Shown piece after piece: positions 44,232 to 52,919 of a stretch of 64,000 bases of DNA. How positions within the stretch are numbered: the stretch's first letter is position 1; every line of letters begins with the position of its first letter. The stretch covers positions 124,001 through 188,000 of the forward strand of contig JARGPB010000005.1 of the NCBI GenBank assembly GCA_029212905.1, in the 5' to 3' direction. The translations under genes and the position numbers were made by a program. This stretch comes from Thalassovita sp. Lineage in GTDB: Bacteria > Pseudomonadota > Alphaproteobacteria > Rhodobacterales > Rhodobacteraceae. The notes beneath the pieces are model-generated. The model searched no databases. It saw only the letters and a list, made by a program, of their open reading frames with translations, and was not told the DNA's origin.

Positions 44232-45050
44232 TCAGGCCAGCTCGGGTTGCGCGGCTTCGATGCGCTGTAAATGCGCCGTGAAATCGGTCACGGCGGACAG
44301 AACCCGATCCTGCTGATCCAAATGCGGAGCATGACCACAGTCCGGCAGGATCTCGACCTCGACGGGGGCGTAACTGCGGGTTTCAACCTCTTGGATCTGG
44401 GCCAACGTGCCGTATTCATCCCCCGCGCCCTGAATAGCCAGGGTCGGGATGCGGAAATAGTCGATCACATCGCCCACGTTCCAGGTCTCGAAATCGGGAT
44501 TCAGCCAGCTGTCGTTCCAGCCAACAAAGGCATTATCCACGTCGCGGTGATACCGGGCCAGTTTCGGCTTCAGATCACCCGAGCGATATGCGTCACGCGC
44601 GGCAGCAATCGCAGACAGGCCCATCGGTTCGGTAAAGAAATGCGGCGCCATCAGGATCAGGCCCCGGATGCGGAAATCCTCGACACTGCCGGCGTAAATC
44701 GCGGCGATCGTCGCGCCGTCGCTGTGCCCCATCAACAACCCCGAGCGGAACCCGATCGCGTTCAGCACCTGCGGCAGCACATCCACGGCCTCGTCTGTCA
44801 TATAGTGCACAGGCCAGGGCAGCGGCTTGCCGTCGGACTGGCCATAGCCCGCGCGCGAATAGGCCAACACGCCCATGCCCGTCGCGGCCGCCAGCTTTGC
44901 AGGGAAATCACGCCACAGCGCAACGCAACCCAGCCCTTCGTGCAGCAACACAATCGTCGGGGCCTGATCGGGCGCGGGGCCCCAGCAGGCATATTCCAGC
45001 TGCGTGCCGTTAATATTCAAAAACCCCTGTCCAGCAGACCAATCCATCAT
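44232..45050 (-). CDS. Alpha/beta hydrolase in the benzoate cluster
   Basis: The 272-residue product starts at ATG 45050, whose bases overlap the ligase stop (ATGA); ATG 45047 is adjacent. It has the nucleophile elbow G-H-S-D-G (MGHSDGATIA), an oxyanion region LLHEGLGC and a C-terminal histidine in DCGHAPHLD. In box clusters such hydrolases may act on lactones or CoA esters formed from ring-opening intermediates; the true substrate is unknown. It is co-transcribed with the benzoate-CoA ligase gene. Confidence 0.88.
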   Translation of the reverse strand: MMDWSAGQGFLNINGTQLEYACWGPAPDQAPTIVLLHEGLGCVALWRDFPAKLAAATGMGVLAYSRAGYGQSDGKPLPWPVHYMTDEAVDVLPQVLNAIGFRSGLLMGHSDGATIAAIYAGSVEDFRIRGLILMAPHFFTEPMGLSAIAAARDAYRSGDLKPKLARYHRDVDNAFVGWNDSWLNPDFETWNVGDVIDYFRIPTLAIQGAGDEYGTLAQIQEVETRSYAPVEVEILPDCGHAPHLDQQDRVLSAVTDFTAHLQRIEAAQPELA

Positions 45051-46588
45051 GATGCCTCGCGCAGTTTGAAGCGCTGGATCTTGCCAGTCGCCGTTTTCGG
45101 AAGATCCTCGACCACTTCGACCCAGCGGGGGTATTTCCATTTGCCGATCTTCTGTTTGACGAACTCTTTCAGGTCGTCCAACGCCGCGGCGTCCTGCCCG
45201 TCCTTCAGCACGACATAGGCCTTGGGTTTTTCCAGCCCTTCCTCGTCATGCCAGGCGACCACTGCGGCCTCCAGCACACCGGGATAGGCGACCAGCGCCT
45301 GCTCGATCTCGAACGGAGACACCCAGATCCCCGAGACCTTGAACATGTCATCGGTGCGCCCGCAGTAGACGAAACGCCCCTGCGCCGTGCGTTCGTATTT
45401 ATCCCCCGTGCGGGTCCAGTGGCCTTCGAATGTGGCGCGGGATTTGCCGCGCTGGTTCCAATAGCCATCGGCGGCGGACGGCCCGCGCACCAGAAGTTCA
45501 CCAACACCGTCGGTGCCGACCTCTTCGTCATTCTCGTCGACCAGGCGCACATCATAGCCCGGAACCGGCGTCCCCGAGGTGCCGTAAACCACGTCCCCAG
45601 GCCGGTTGGACAAGAAGATATGCAGCATCTCGGTCGAGCCGACCCCGTCCAGAATATCGACGCCCCACTGGGCCTTCCATTTTTTGCCGATCTCTTCGGG
45701 CAGGGCCTCGCCTGCGGAAATACAGGCACGCAGGGTCGTGTCCGGCAGCGGTTTGCCGTCCTCCCAGTAATGGACCATCGCGGCATAAAGCGTTGGAACA
45801 CCGCAGAAAATGCTGGGCTTATGGGTATCCAGAATCTCGCCTGCGGCTTCGGGGGTTGGGCGTCCTGAAAACAGGATCGTCGTCGCGCCAACCGACATCG
45901 GAAAGGTCATCGCGTTCCCCATCCCATAGGCAAAGAACAGTTTGGCGACAGAATACACCACGTCGTCCTCGCGGATACCCAGCACCTGAGCGCCATAGGT
46001 ATCAGAGGTCGCGCACAGGCTGGCGTGCACATGTTTCACGCCTTTGGGCTGCCCGGTCGACCCCGAAGAATAGAGCCAGAACGCGATCTCGTCCTCCGAG
46101 GTTTCGACGGTCGGCACCGGGTCGCAGCCCGCCATGAAATCCGCATAGGTCGTTGCGCCGTCAGCGGCCTGATCCGCGATCACCACGACCTGACGCAGGA
46201 ACGGATTGTCGGCCAGGATCGGCGCAACGGTTGGGTACAAAGCCTCGGATACGAACAGCGCCGTCGCCCGGCTGTCGCGCAGGATCACGTCATAGACCTG
46301 TGCCCCCAGCAGCGTGTTCAGCGGGATCGGCACCACGCCACCCTTGAGCGCACCCCAGAACAGCACCGGCAATTCCTGTTGGTCCAGCACCAGCAGCGCA
46401 ACACGTTCCTCGCGGTTGATCCCGGCGCGCGCCAGGGCTGCGGCCACGCGGGATGTCTGATCCGCCAGCTGCGCATAGGTCAGCGCGCGCTGTTGTCCGT
46501 CGGCCTCGCGAAAGGCGACCTTGTCGCCCCGCCCCTCTTGTTGATGGCGATCCACAAAATAGTTCGCAGCATTCATGCATTCCGTCAT
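45047..46588 (-). CDS. bclA: Benzoate-CoA ligase
   Basis: This 513-residue AMP-forming acyl-CoA synthetase activates benzoate to benzoyl-CoA, the first step of the box pathway. Core motifs are complete: YSSGSTGQPKGVKH (P-loop), YGTSGTPVPGYDV, the hinge region GRTDDMFKVSGIWV and the catalytic lysine in PKTATGKIQRFKLR. Similarity of the N-terminal part (NAANYFVDRH) is to benzoate-CoA ligases. Its promoter region carries a triple TGCA-type array. Confidence 0.95.
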   Translation of the reverse strand: MTECMNAANYFVDRHQQEGRGDKVAFREADGQQRALTYAQLADQTSRVAAALARAGINREERVALLVLDQQELPVLFWGALKGGVVPIPLNTLLGAQVYDVILRDSRATALFVSEALYPTVAPILADNPFLRQVVVIADQAADGATTYADFMAGCDPVPTVETSEDEIAFWLYSSGSTGQPKGVKHVHASLCATSDTYGAQVLGIREDDVVYSVAKLFFAYGMGNAMTFPMSVGATTILFSGRPTPEAAGEILDTHKPSIFCGVPTLYAAMVHYWEDGKPLPDTTLRACISAGEALPEEIGKKWKAQWGVDILDGVGSTEMLHIFLSNRPGDVVYGTSGTPVPGYDVRLVDENDEEVGTDGVGELLVRGPSAADGYWNQRGKSRATFEGHWTRTGDKYERTAQGRFVYCGRTDDMFKVSGIWVSPFEIEQALVAYPGVLEAAVVAWHDEEGLEKPKAYVVLKDGQDAAALDDLKEFVKQKIGKWKYPRWVEVVEDLPKTATGKIQRFKLREAS

Positions 46589-46728
46589 AAGGTCCTCCCT
46601 CTGCCCCGGAAAACGCCTTGCGTTCCGTGGGCACCTCTCCTTCGGTCTGCACTGGTCGGGATGTGGCGGGCCTCCTCTGACCTACCGCCCCCCAAGAATC
46701 GACTCAGCACAAGACCGCGCGCATTCTG

Positions 46729-46752
46729 TGCTCTATAGTGCATCTTTTTGCA
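46729..46752. promoter_or_regulatory. Triple BoxR-type operator upstream of benzoate-CoA ligase
   Basis: TGCT-N6-TGCA-N6-TGCA (TGCTCTATAGTGCA then TGCATCTTTTTGCA, sharing the middle unit). A further site, TGCATCATCGTGCC, is at 46781-46794. The spacing is identical to the boxC array. Confidence 0.75.
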
Positions 46753-46797
46753 CATCTGGCAAGTCCATGTGGCACTTTAATGCATCATCGTGCCCAT

Positions 46798-46831
46798 AAA
46801 AAAGGGGCCGCAGTGCACGCACCACGACCCC
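46798..46831 (-). terminator. Rho-independent terminator of the TRAP binding-protein gene
   Basis: On the minus strand GGGGTCG pairs with CGGCCCC around a loop that contains an inner GTGC/GCAC pair, followed by six T. It lies 20 bases after the stop and separates this gene from the ligase operon. Confidence 0.8.
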
Positions 46832-46851
46832 TCTCCACGGGTAGTCCGAAA

Positions 46852-47898
46852 TTATTCGGTGTATTTGTCGATCAGCATCTTGGCTTCGTCGATCAAAGCC
46901 TGACCGTCGATGCCCCGCTTGTCCATATCTGCGACCCATTCGTCATAGATAGGCTGCGACAGGGCGCGCCATTCCTCGGTCGCGGCTGCGTCCAGGGTGA
47001 TGATGTTATTACCCAGAGCCACGGCTTTGGCGCGTGCGGGGCCATCGGCATCCGCCTGCGTGCCACCCGCAAAGACCGAGAACTCTTCGCCCGAGTTCTT
47101 GTCGATCACAGCCTGTAGATCGGCGGGCATGCTTTCGTATTTGTCTTTGTTCATCGCCAGGACAAAGGTCAGCGTGTACAGCGCAGCACCCGAGAATTCG
47201 GTGTGGTTCTTCACCAGCTCAGGTACTTTCAGCGCGGCGGTCACTTCCCACGGGATGGTGGTCCCGTCGATCACGCCTTTGGACAGGCCCTCGGACACGG
47301 CCGGAACGGGCATGCCAACCGGGGTTGCGCCCAGTTTCGTCAGCAGCGAGTTCACAGAACGCGAACCGCCACGGATTTTCAGGCCTTCCATATCAGCAGG
47401 CGTGTTCACCGGACGGTTGGTGTGGATCATGCCGGGGCCATGCACCCAGGTCCCCAGAATGTGCACGTCGCGGAACTCGGTGTCCTTCATGTGCTTTTCG
47501 AACATCTGCCAATAGGCGCGCGACACGGCGCGGGCATTTGTCATCATAAAGGGCAGCTCGAATACCTCGGTCGACGGGAAACGGCCCGGCGTATAGCCGA
47601 CCACGGTCCAGACGATATCGGCAACGCCGTCCTGAACCTGCCCCATCAGCTCTGGCGGCTTACCGCCCAGCTGCATCGAGGGGTAGCGCTCGACTTTGAT
47701 GCGCCCGTTCGAGTCCGCCTCGACCTTGTCGGCCCAGACGTCCAGTACCAGCTTGGGCACGTTGGCCTGAGAAGGCAGGAACTGGTGCAGTTTCAGCGTG
47801 ACGTCCTGCGCCAGAGCCGGAGCTGCGGTAAAGGCCGTGGACAGGGCTGCAATCGCTGCGCCGCCCAGTACACCCAAAATGGTTCTGCGGTTCTTCAT
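46852..47898 (-). CDS. TRAP transporter substrate-binding protein (DctP family)
   Basis: The 348-residue product starts at ATG 47898 (MKNRRTILG), seven bases after GGGAGGAG; the frame is open upstream but that region holds operator sites. A signal peptide (residues 1-33, ending PALA-QD) precedes a DctP fold with LKLHQFLPSQANVP and GLKIRGGSRSVNSLLTKLGATPV. It binds an organic anion in the periplasm. No DctQ or DctM gene is nearby. BoxR-type sites in its leader suggest benzoate or a related aromatic acid. Confidence 0.92.
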   Translation of the reverse strand: MKNRRTILGVLGGAAIAALSTAFTAAPALAQDVTLKLHQFLPSQANVPKLVLDVWADKVEADSNGRIKVERYPSMQLGGKPPELMGQVQDGVADIVWTVVGYTPGRFPSTEVFELPFMMTNARAVSRAYWQMFEKHMKDTEFRDVHILGTWVHGPGMIHTNRPVNTPADMEGLKIRGGSRSVNSLLTKLGATPVGMPVPAVSEGLSKGVIDGTTIPWEVTAALKVPELVKNHTEFSGAALYTLTFVLAMNKDKYESMPADLQAVIDKNSGEEFSVFAGGTQADADGPARAKAVALGNNIITLDAAATEEWRALSQPIYDEWVADMDKRGIDGQALIDEAKMLIDKYTE

Positions 47899-48304
47899 AA
47901 TTCTCCTCCCATGTGCCGTTTTCGGCATTATAGTGCCAACAGATATGCATGTGGTGCACCATATTGCCAGAGAAAACTTCGTGAAACCCGGATTTTCCCC
48001 AGTTTTCATCCGTTTCACTGGGCCTGTATCGGCGCGGACCACGGTCGAACTTTGAATCCCTGCAGTCAGGCAGGCAACGATTCTCTGTCTTATTCTTAGG
48101 GATCGCTTCCGAAAGGCACGATAAGCACCCCCGGGAACACACAACCGTTTCCCTTAAAAAATAGGGCAAAACGCAACCTATCACTGTATTGCCGCGCCAC
48201 ACGCCAAGAATCGCCACATTTTGATTCAAAGCTACCAGTAAGGAAAAAGCCTGTACTCGCACCGGAAAACGCTCTGGGCAGGCCTTAACGCTGGATGATC
48301 AGAG
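47899..48304. other. Gene-free region between dctP and response-regulator genes
   Basis: This 406-base region holds divergent promoters. The part near dctP contains BoxR-type sites (47924-47937 and 47946-47968). The part near the response regulator (48160-48300) is AT-richer, with no clear operator. No small gene or RNA was recognised. Confidence 0.5.
47924..47968. promoter_or_regulatory. Putative BoxR operators upstream of the TRAP binding-protein gene
   Basis: GGCATTATAGTGCC (47924-47937) keeps the N6 centre and palindromic arms. Further out TGCA occurs at 47946 and 47955, the latter within TGCACCATATTGCC (47955-47968), again with N6 spacing. Confidence 0.6.
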
Positions 48305-49303
48305 ATGAAGATACTCGCTGTTGATGACGACCCGATGGTCCTGGATCTGCTGAAAGGCTCTTTGCCTGCGGCGGGCTATCCTGACATCACCACCGCGGAA
48401 TCTGCGGCCGAGGCCATGGAGATCGTCCAGACGGCGAAAACGCCGTTTGACTGTTTCCTGCTGGACATCCAGATGCCGCAGATGTCCGGGATCGAGCTGT
48501 GCGACTGGATCCGCTACATCCCCGAATATTCCGAAGCCCCGATCCTGATGGTCACCGCCATGTCGGACAAGGTGTTCATCAACCAGGCCTTTGCCGCCGG
48601 TGCATCGGACTATGTGACCAAACCGTTTGACCCGCTGGAACTGACCACCCGCATGCGTGTGGCCGAGCGCCTGAACGACAAACAGCGCGACGCCCGCCAC
48701 AATGGCGAGATGGTCCAGGCGCTGCTGAATGACAATTTCCGCGGGCCCAAGTTCAACTTTGACACCGCCTTTACCATTCGGGATGTGGCTGGCGTCATTG
48801 ACCGTGTCGCTCTTGAAAACTTCCTTCTGCAACTGGGACGGGGCGGCATGTTCGCCACCAACGTCTTTGCGTTTCAGATCGTGAATGCGCGCGACCTGTA
48901 CAACAGCTGCTCCCCGGAAGAGTATTTCTATACGATCACTGACATCGCCGAGGCGATCTCGGACAGCCTGACCTTTGGCGAAAGCTTTGTGGCCCATGCC
49001 GGGCGCGGCGCCTTTATCTGCGTCAGCCATGGCCGCGATCAGATCGACGCCGAAGAGATGCAGATGAGCGTCCAGCAAGCCATCGACAAGATGGAGCTGG
49101 TCTATGATGACTGGCGCGAAATGGACGTTCAGGTTGCCAGCAGCCCCTGTCAGCGGATGGGCCTGCGGTCCGGTCGCTCGGCTGTGGATGCCATGGACGC
49201 CGCGATCGACAAAGCGCGCAAAGCAGCCTCCGAGGCCGTCCATGCCGGTGAATTCGCCGGTTGGAAACGCGACCTGATCAAAGCCTTCGCCTGGGCGGGT
49301 TAA
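48305..49303 (+). CDS. Response regulator with C-terminal GGDEF-like degenerate domain
   Basis: The 332-residue product has an N-terminal CheY-like receiver with the phosphoacceptor in FLLDIQMPQMSG and the lysine in YVTKPFDPLEL. After a helical linker, residues about 175-310 resemble a GGDEF fold (FAFQIVNARDLYN, then SFVAHAGRGAFICV), with GRGAF where GG(D/E)EF is expected, so diguanylate cyclase activity is unlikely. The Hpt gene follows after three bases. It is probably a cytoplasmic output or relay protein in the same phosphorelay. Confidence 0.8.
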   Translation: MKILAVDDDPMVLDLLKGSLPAAGYPDITTAESAAEAMEIVQTAKTPFDCFLLDIQMPQMSGIELCDWIRYIPEYSEAPILMVTAMSDKVFINQAFAAGASDYVTKPFDPLELTTRMRVAERLNDKQRDARHNGEMVQALLNDNFRGPKFNFDTAFTIRDVAGVIDRVALENFLLQLGRGGMFATNVFAFQIVNARDLYNSCSPEEYFYTITDIAEAISDSLTFGESFVAHAGRGAFICVSHGRDQIDAEEMQMSVQQAIDKMELVYDDWREMDVQVASSPCQRMGLRSGRSAVDAMDAAIDKARKAASEAVHAGEFAGWKRDLIKAFAWAG

Positions 49304-49306
49304 GCC

Positions 49307-49672
49307 ATGGTCGCCGAAGCTCTCCAGGCCGCCCGCAGCGCCGCCCACGCCGAGATTTTCCAGGCCAAACTGGCCGAGATGCGCCCGCGTTTTGCGGCGA
49401 CTCTGGGGGATCGGCTGGATCACATGGAAGAACTGCGCGACAGCGATACGCTGAACACCGCCCCCGCCGATGCGATGGAGGTGTTCCGCCACTACGCCCA
49501 TAAAACCGCAGGCATGGCCGCCACGATGGGTTTTCCCGAACTCGGAGAGCTGTGCTTTGCGGCTGAAATGGCGGTGAACCGCTACATGGAGAACCCGGTC
49601 GAGTTGCCCACGGCGCTGAACGCCGTGGATGACATGCTGGGCGAGATGGCCCTGATCGTCGACGGGGCCTAA
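49307..49672 (+). CDS. Hpt domain phosphotransfer protein
   Basis: This 121-residue helical protein has the histidine-phosphotransfer motif H-K-T-A-G in RHYAHKTAGMAATMGFPELGELC. It should shuttle phosphate between the nearby histidine kinase and response regulators. It is coupled to the upstream response regulator gene (three-base gap) and convergent with the CheY-like gene. Confidence 0.87.
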   Translation: MVAEALQAARSAAHAEIFQAKLAEMRPRFAATLGDRLDHMEELRDSDTLNTAPADAMEVFRHYAHKTAGMAATMGFPELGELCFAAEMAVNRYMENPVELPTALNAVDDMLGEMALIVDGA

Positions 49673-49699
49673 GCCTGGGTTCAGGGGCAATGCCCGACC

Positions 49700-50083
49700 T
49701 TACTTTACATCATCCCAGATAGTCAGGACCTCTTGGGCCAGCGCCATCGCGTCAAAGGGTTTCGAGATCACCGCATTCGCGCCTTGCTCGATCAGCTCGG
49801 CGTGTTCATGCATATGTGCGCGGGCGGTCATGAAAATCGCAGGGATTCCCGCCAGCCCAGGCAAGGCCCGCAGCCGGTTCAGGGTTTCGACCCCATCCAT
49901 GTCGGGCATCGTCATATCCAGCAGCAACAGATCCGGCGCAATCCCTTCGGCCTGCGCGATCGCGTCCATGCCAGATGCGCATTGATGCACCGAAAGCCCA
50001 CCAATCACCTCAAGAGCGAGCCGCGCGATCTCACGAATGTCCGCGTCATCTTCTACATGTAAAATCTTGGGTGGGACTGACAT
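49700..50083 (-). CDS. Single-domain CheY-like response regulator
   Basis: This 127-residue receiver domain has the phosphoacceptor aspartate in LLLDMTMPDMDG, acidic residues near the start (HVEDDADIREI) and the lysine in VISKPFDAMAL. There is no output domain. It follows the histidine kinase gene by 73 bases on the same strand, and probably relays phosphate with the Hpt protein. Confidence 0.92.
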   Translation of the reverse strand: MSVPPKILHVEDDADIREIARLALEVIGGLSVHQCASGMDAIAQAEGIAPDLLLLDMTMPDMDGVETLNRLRALPGLAGIPAIFMTARAHMHEHAELIEQGANAVISKPFDAMALAQEVLTIWDDVK

Positions 50084-50156
50084 CTCTTTTGCACTCTAAG
50101 GCGCCCCAAAAGGGCGCAACATCATTGACCTGTTGTGCCCGGCCACACAGTGGCAA

Positions 50157-51539
50157 TCAGGCGGCTTCCTCCTCGGCGGTGTCCAGCTTTGGTATCTCAA
50201 AGAAGAATGTCGCCCCCTGATCCGGCACCGATTCATACCCGATGGTTCCGCTATGCGCCTCGACGATGCGTTTTGCAATGCTCAAGCCCAGTCCGGTGCT
50301 TGCGACCTTACGTTGCACCTGCGGGCCCTGCAAAAACGGCTCGAACAAATCGTGTTCAACAGTATCGGGGATGCCGGGGCCGCAATCAACCACCGAAACG
50401 CGAAACTGACCGCCCTGGTCTTCGACGCGAACGCAGACTTCGTCCTGCGGCGCCGAGTGTTTGATCGCATTCGACAGCAAATTCGCCATCACCTGCAACA
50501 GGCGCGTGCGATCCGCCAGAACCGAGCTGTCGTCCATATCGCCGGCCTCGACGTTCACGGACACATCAAACTGGCGGGCATATTCCTGAATATCCTGGGC
50601 GGCCTCTGTGACCAGCGCCGTCAGGGCCACGGGTTCCAGCATGCAGTGCATTTTACCCGCGTCCATTTTTTCCAGATCCAGAATGTCATTCGTCAGCCGC
50701 AGCAGCCGGTCCACATTGCGCTGTGCAACGCCCAGCGTCATCGCGGCCCCGCCCGACAGATCCCCCAGCTTGCCCGAGGCAATCAGATCCACCGCACCCT
50801 TGATCGAGGTCAGCGGCGTGCGCATTTCGTGGCTCAGCGTCGCCACATATTCGGATTGCGCGCGCGCCTCGGTGACACGGCCCGACACGTCGCGCATGAT
50901 TGCCATGAAATACTCGGGCTCGTCCTTTTCCCGGATCAGTTTCAGCGTCAGCTCGATCGGCGACTCGTCCGAGGCCAGCTCGAACACGATTGTATCCAGG
51001 CTGCTGTGTTGCAGGTTCCGCGCGGCCTCGAGGATCACCGAACGGTTGCCTTCGGGCAGCAGATTGGGAAAGCTCACCTTTGTCTTCTTCAGCCCCATGG
51101 ATTTGACGCGTTTCTCGGCCTTTGAGTTCATGAATGAAATCGCCAGAGTCTTGGGATCAAAGACAAAAACCTCGTCCAGCAGCGCGGTAAAGGCCCCTTG
51201 CAGCAGGCGGGTCGATTGTGGCGGCGTGGTATAGGGTGGCGCGGACTGAGCAGGCGCCGCAACCGGCGCAGGCCGCTGTTGCAGCCCCGTCAGCATCTGC
51301 ACCGTGTTGCTGAGACGGGACAGGCCTCTCCGACGGCTGCGGCGCTTGTTTTCGCGCGCCGCTTGGGCGGTGTTTTCCGGCTGCGGCAACGGGCGCGGCG
51401 GCACAAATGCGCGCACGGCCAAAACCGTCGCGACTAACAGCAGCCCTCCGTTGAAGGGGGTAATCCCCGCTGGAAAAGTCGAGGCCACCTGGGCCACTTT
51501 TTCAGTCGCAGAAACAGAAACACTCTCTAAAAACGCCAT
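50157..51539 (-). CDS. PAS-containing sensor histidine kinase
   Basis: The 460-residue product has one N-terminal membrane segment (about residues 27-46), a basic, proline/glutamine-rich linker, a PAS-like domain (about 110-215, LLDEVFVFDPKTL), a HisKA domain with the phosphorylated histidine in TLSHEMRTPLTSIKG, and a HATPase domain with DCGPGIPDTVE and STGLGLSIAKRIVE. It has no receiver domain. It likely phosphorylates the CheY-like protein downstream. The signal is unknown. Confidence 0.93.
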   Translation of the reverse strand: MAFLESVSVSATEKVAQVASTFPAGITPFNGGLLLVATVLAVRAFVPPRPLPQPENTAQAARENKRRSRRRGLSRLSNTVQMLTGLQQRPAPVAAPAQSAPPYTTPPQSTRLLQGAFTALLDEVFVFDPKTLAISFMNSKAEKRVKSMGLKKTKVSFPNLLPEGNRSVILEAARNLQHSSLDTIVFELASDESPIELTLKLIREKDEPEYFMAIMRDVSGRVTEARAQSEYVATLSHEMRTPLTSIKGAVDLIASGKLGDLSGGAAMTLGVAQRNVDRLLRLTNDILDLEKMDAGKMHCMLEPVALTALVTEAAQDIQEYARQFDVSVNVEAGDMDDSSVLADRTRLLQVMANLLSNAIKHSAPQDEVCVRVEDQGGQFRVSVVDCGPGIPDTVEHDLFEPFLQGPQVQRKVASTGLGLSIAKRIVEAHSGTIGYESVPDQGATFFFEIPKLDTAEEEAA

Positions 51540-52053
51540 CGGCTACTTCCTTTTCCGATCTCACATGGTCAGACCGGCACTTGCGTCACAAACTCAATTT
51601 TACGCCGTCAAAATTGACAGCCGAGATTGTCGCTTTTTGGGTTCGAACTCGGCTATTTTGGGGCAAAGTCGTTTCAAATCCTCCGCATCGCGCCTCAAAG
51701 CGCCACAGATATGAACATATGCTTAACGATGCAGAAGGAATAAGGTCGGCCTGCCCAGCGCGGATTCTGTGCCGGAATTGCGGCAGGTCCTTGGCGCAGG
51801 GACGCCGCCCAGGCCAAGGATTCCAGTCACTTATGGCGCTGAACACGACGCCCCGGCACGCAGACAGCCCGCCGTCCCGTTTCCAGAAACGAACATACGT
51901 TTGGATGTTATTAGGCAAATTCAGCGCAGATCGCTGGACCTTTGCGAACAGGCGTCCGTGCTTGGGGGATTGTCCAACGGAATGTTGCGCGCAGGTCGAG
52001 CCCGCATTCGCACATTTAGAATGCTTGGGACTTGGGACCACATCAGGGGGGGA
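51540..52053. other. Gene-free 514-base region upstream of the histidine kinase
   Basis: No frame here looks coding. The stretch near 51580-51740 is AT-rich and should hold the kinase promoter. A nested hairpin with arms CCTTGGC (51789-51795) and GCCAAGG (51813-51819) lies in a GC-rich part. An unannotated RNA is possible but unsupported. Confidence 0.4.
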
Positions 52054-52130
52054 TGGTGGCGGCACAGGGACTTGAACCCCGGACACGCGGATTATGATTC
52101 CGCTGCTCTAACCAACTGAGCTATGCCGCC
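52054..52130 (-). tRNA. tRNA-Met (CAT), elongator
   Basis: The minus strand folds into a 77-base cloverleaf with encoded CCA: acceptor GGCGGCA/TGCCGCC, D-arm AGCTCAGTTGGTTAGAGC, anticodon stem GCGGA/TCCGC with loop ATCATAA (anticodon CAT), and T-arm GGGGTTCAAGTCCC. The first acceptor pair is a normal G-C, which marks elongator rather than initiator tRNA. Confidence 0.96.
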
Positions 52131-52220
52131 GAAAGTGGAAGCGAATTACGAAAGCCGCGCGCCAAGGTCAAGGGCCAAATCACCGCGACCTGTTGTTTTT
52201 TGCTCCCAAGCCGCCCTGAC

Positions 52221-52916
52221 CTAGACCGAGACCGCCTGAACCAGTTCCTCGCGGGTCAATTCGGCCTTTGCGCCCTGTTTCAGGACCTCTCCGCGGCGCA
52301 TGACCACGAATTTATCCGCCAGCCCATAGGCGAAATCGAAATACTGTTCGACCAGGATGATCGCCATGTTGCCCTGATCGCGCAGATATTCGATCACGCG
52401 GCCGATCTGCTGGATGATATTGGGCTGGATGCCCTCGGTCGGTTCGTCCAGCAGCAGCAGTTTCGGTTTCGTGATCATCGCGCGGGCGATGGCCAGCTGT
52501 TGTTGCTGCCCGCCCGACAGGTCACCGCCCCGACGGTGCAGGAATTCCTTGAGGATCGGGAACAGCTCGAACACCTCGTCCGGGATGTGGTGTTCGGACC
52601 GGGGCAGGCAGGCATAGCCCGTCTCCAGGTTCTCGCGCACGGTCAGCAGGGGGAACACGTCGCGACCCTGAGGCACATAGCCCACGCCTTTGCGCGCCAG
52701 CGCGTGCGCGGGCAGTTTGCCAATCTGTTCGCCGTCCAGTTCCAGCCCGCCGCCGGATCGCGGGTGGGTGCCGGAAATCGCCTTGAGCAGGCTGGTTTTG
52801 CCCACGCCATTGGTGCCCATGACACAGGTTACTTGTCCCACCTGCGCGTCAATCGAGATCCCGTTCAGGATTTGCGAGCTGCCATAGTGCAGGGTCAGAT
52901 TGTCGGTTTTCAACAT
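52221..52916 (-). CDS. urtE: Urea ABC transporter ATP-binding protein UrtE
   Basis: This 231-residue ATPase has the Walker A motif GTNGVGKTSLL, the signature LSGGQQQQLAIARA and Walker B LLLLDEPTEGIQP. The C-terminal EQYFDFAYGLADKFVVM is typical of the LivF/UrtE branch. It energises urea uptake with UrtD. It is the last gene of urtABCDE, three bases after urtD. Confidence 0.95.
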   Translation of the reverse strand: MLKTDNLTLHYGSSQILNGISIDAQVGQVTCVMGTNGVGKTSLLKAISGTHPRSGGGLELDGEQIGKLPAHALARKGVGYVPQGRDVFPLLTVRENLETGYACLPRSEHHIPDEVFELFPILKEFLHRRGGDLSGGQQQQLAIARAMITKPKLLLLDEPTEGIQPNIIQQIGRVIEYLRDQGNMAIILVEQYFDFAYGLADKFVVMRRGEVLKQGAKAELTREELVQAVSV

Positions 52917-52919
52917 GTC

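Noticed and set aside
47899..48144. N-terminal extension of the TRAP binding protein
   Set aside because: The signal peptide begins at ATG 47898 with a strong ribosome site, and the upstream part contains operator-like DNA.
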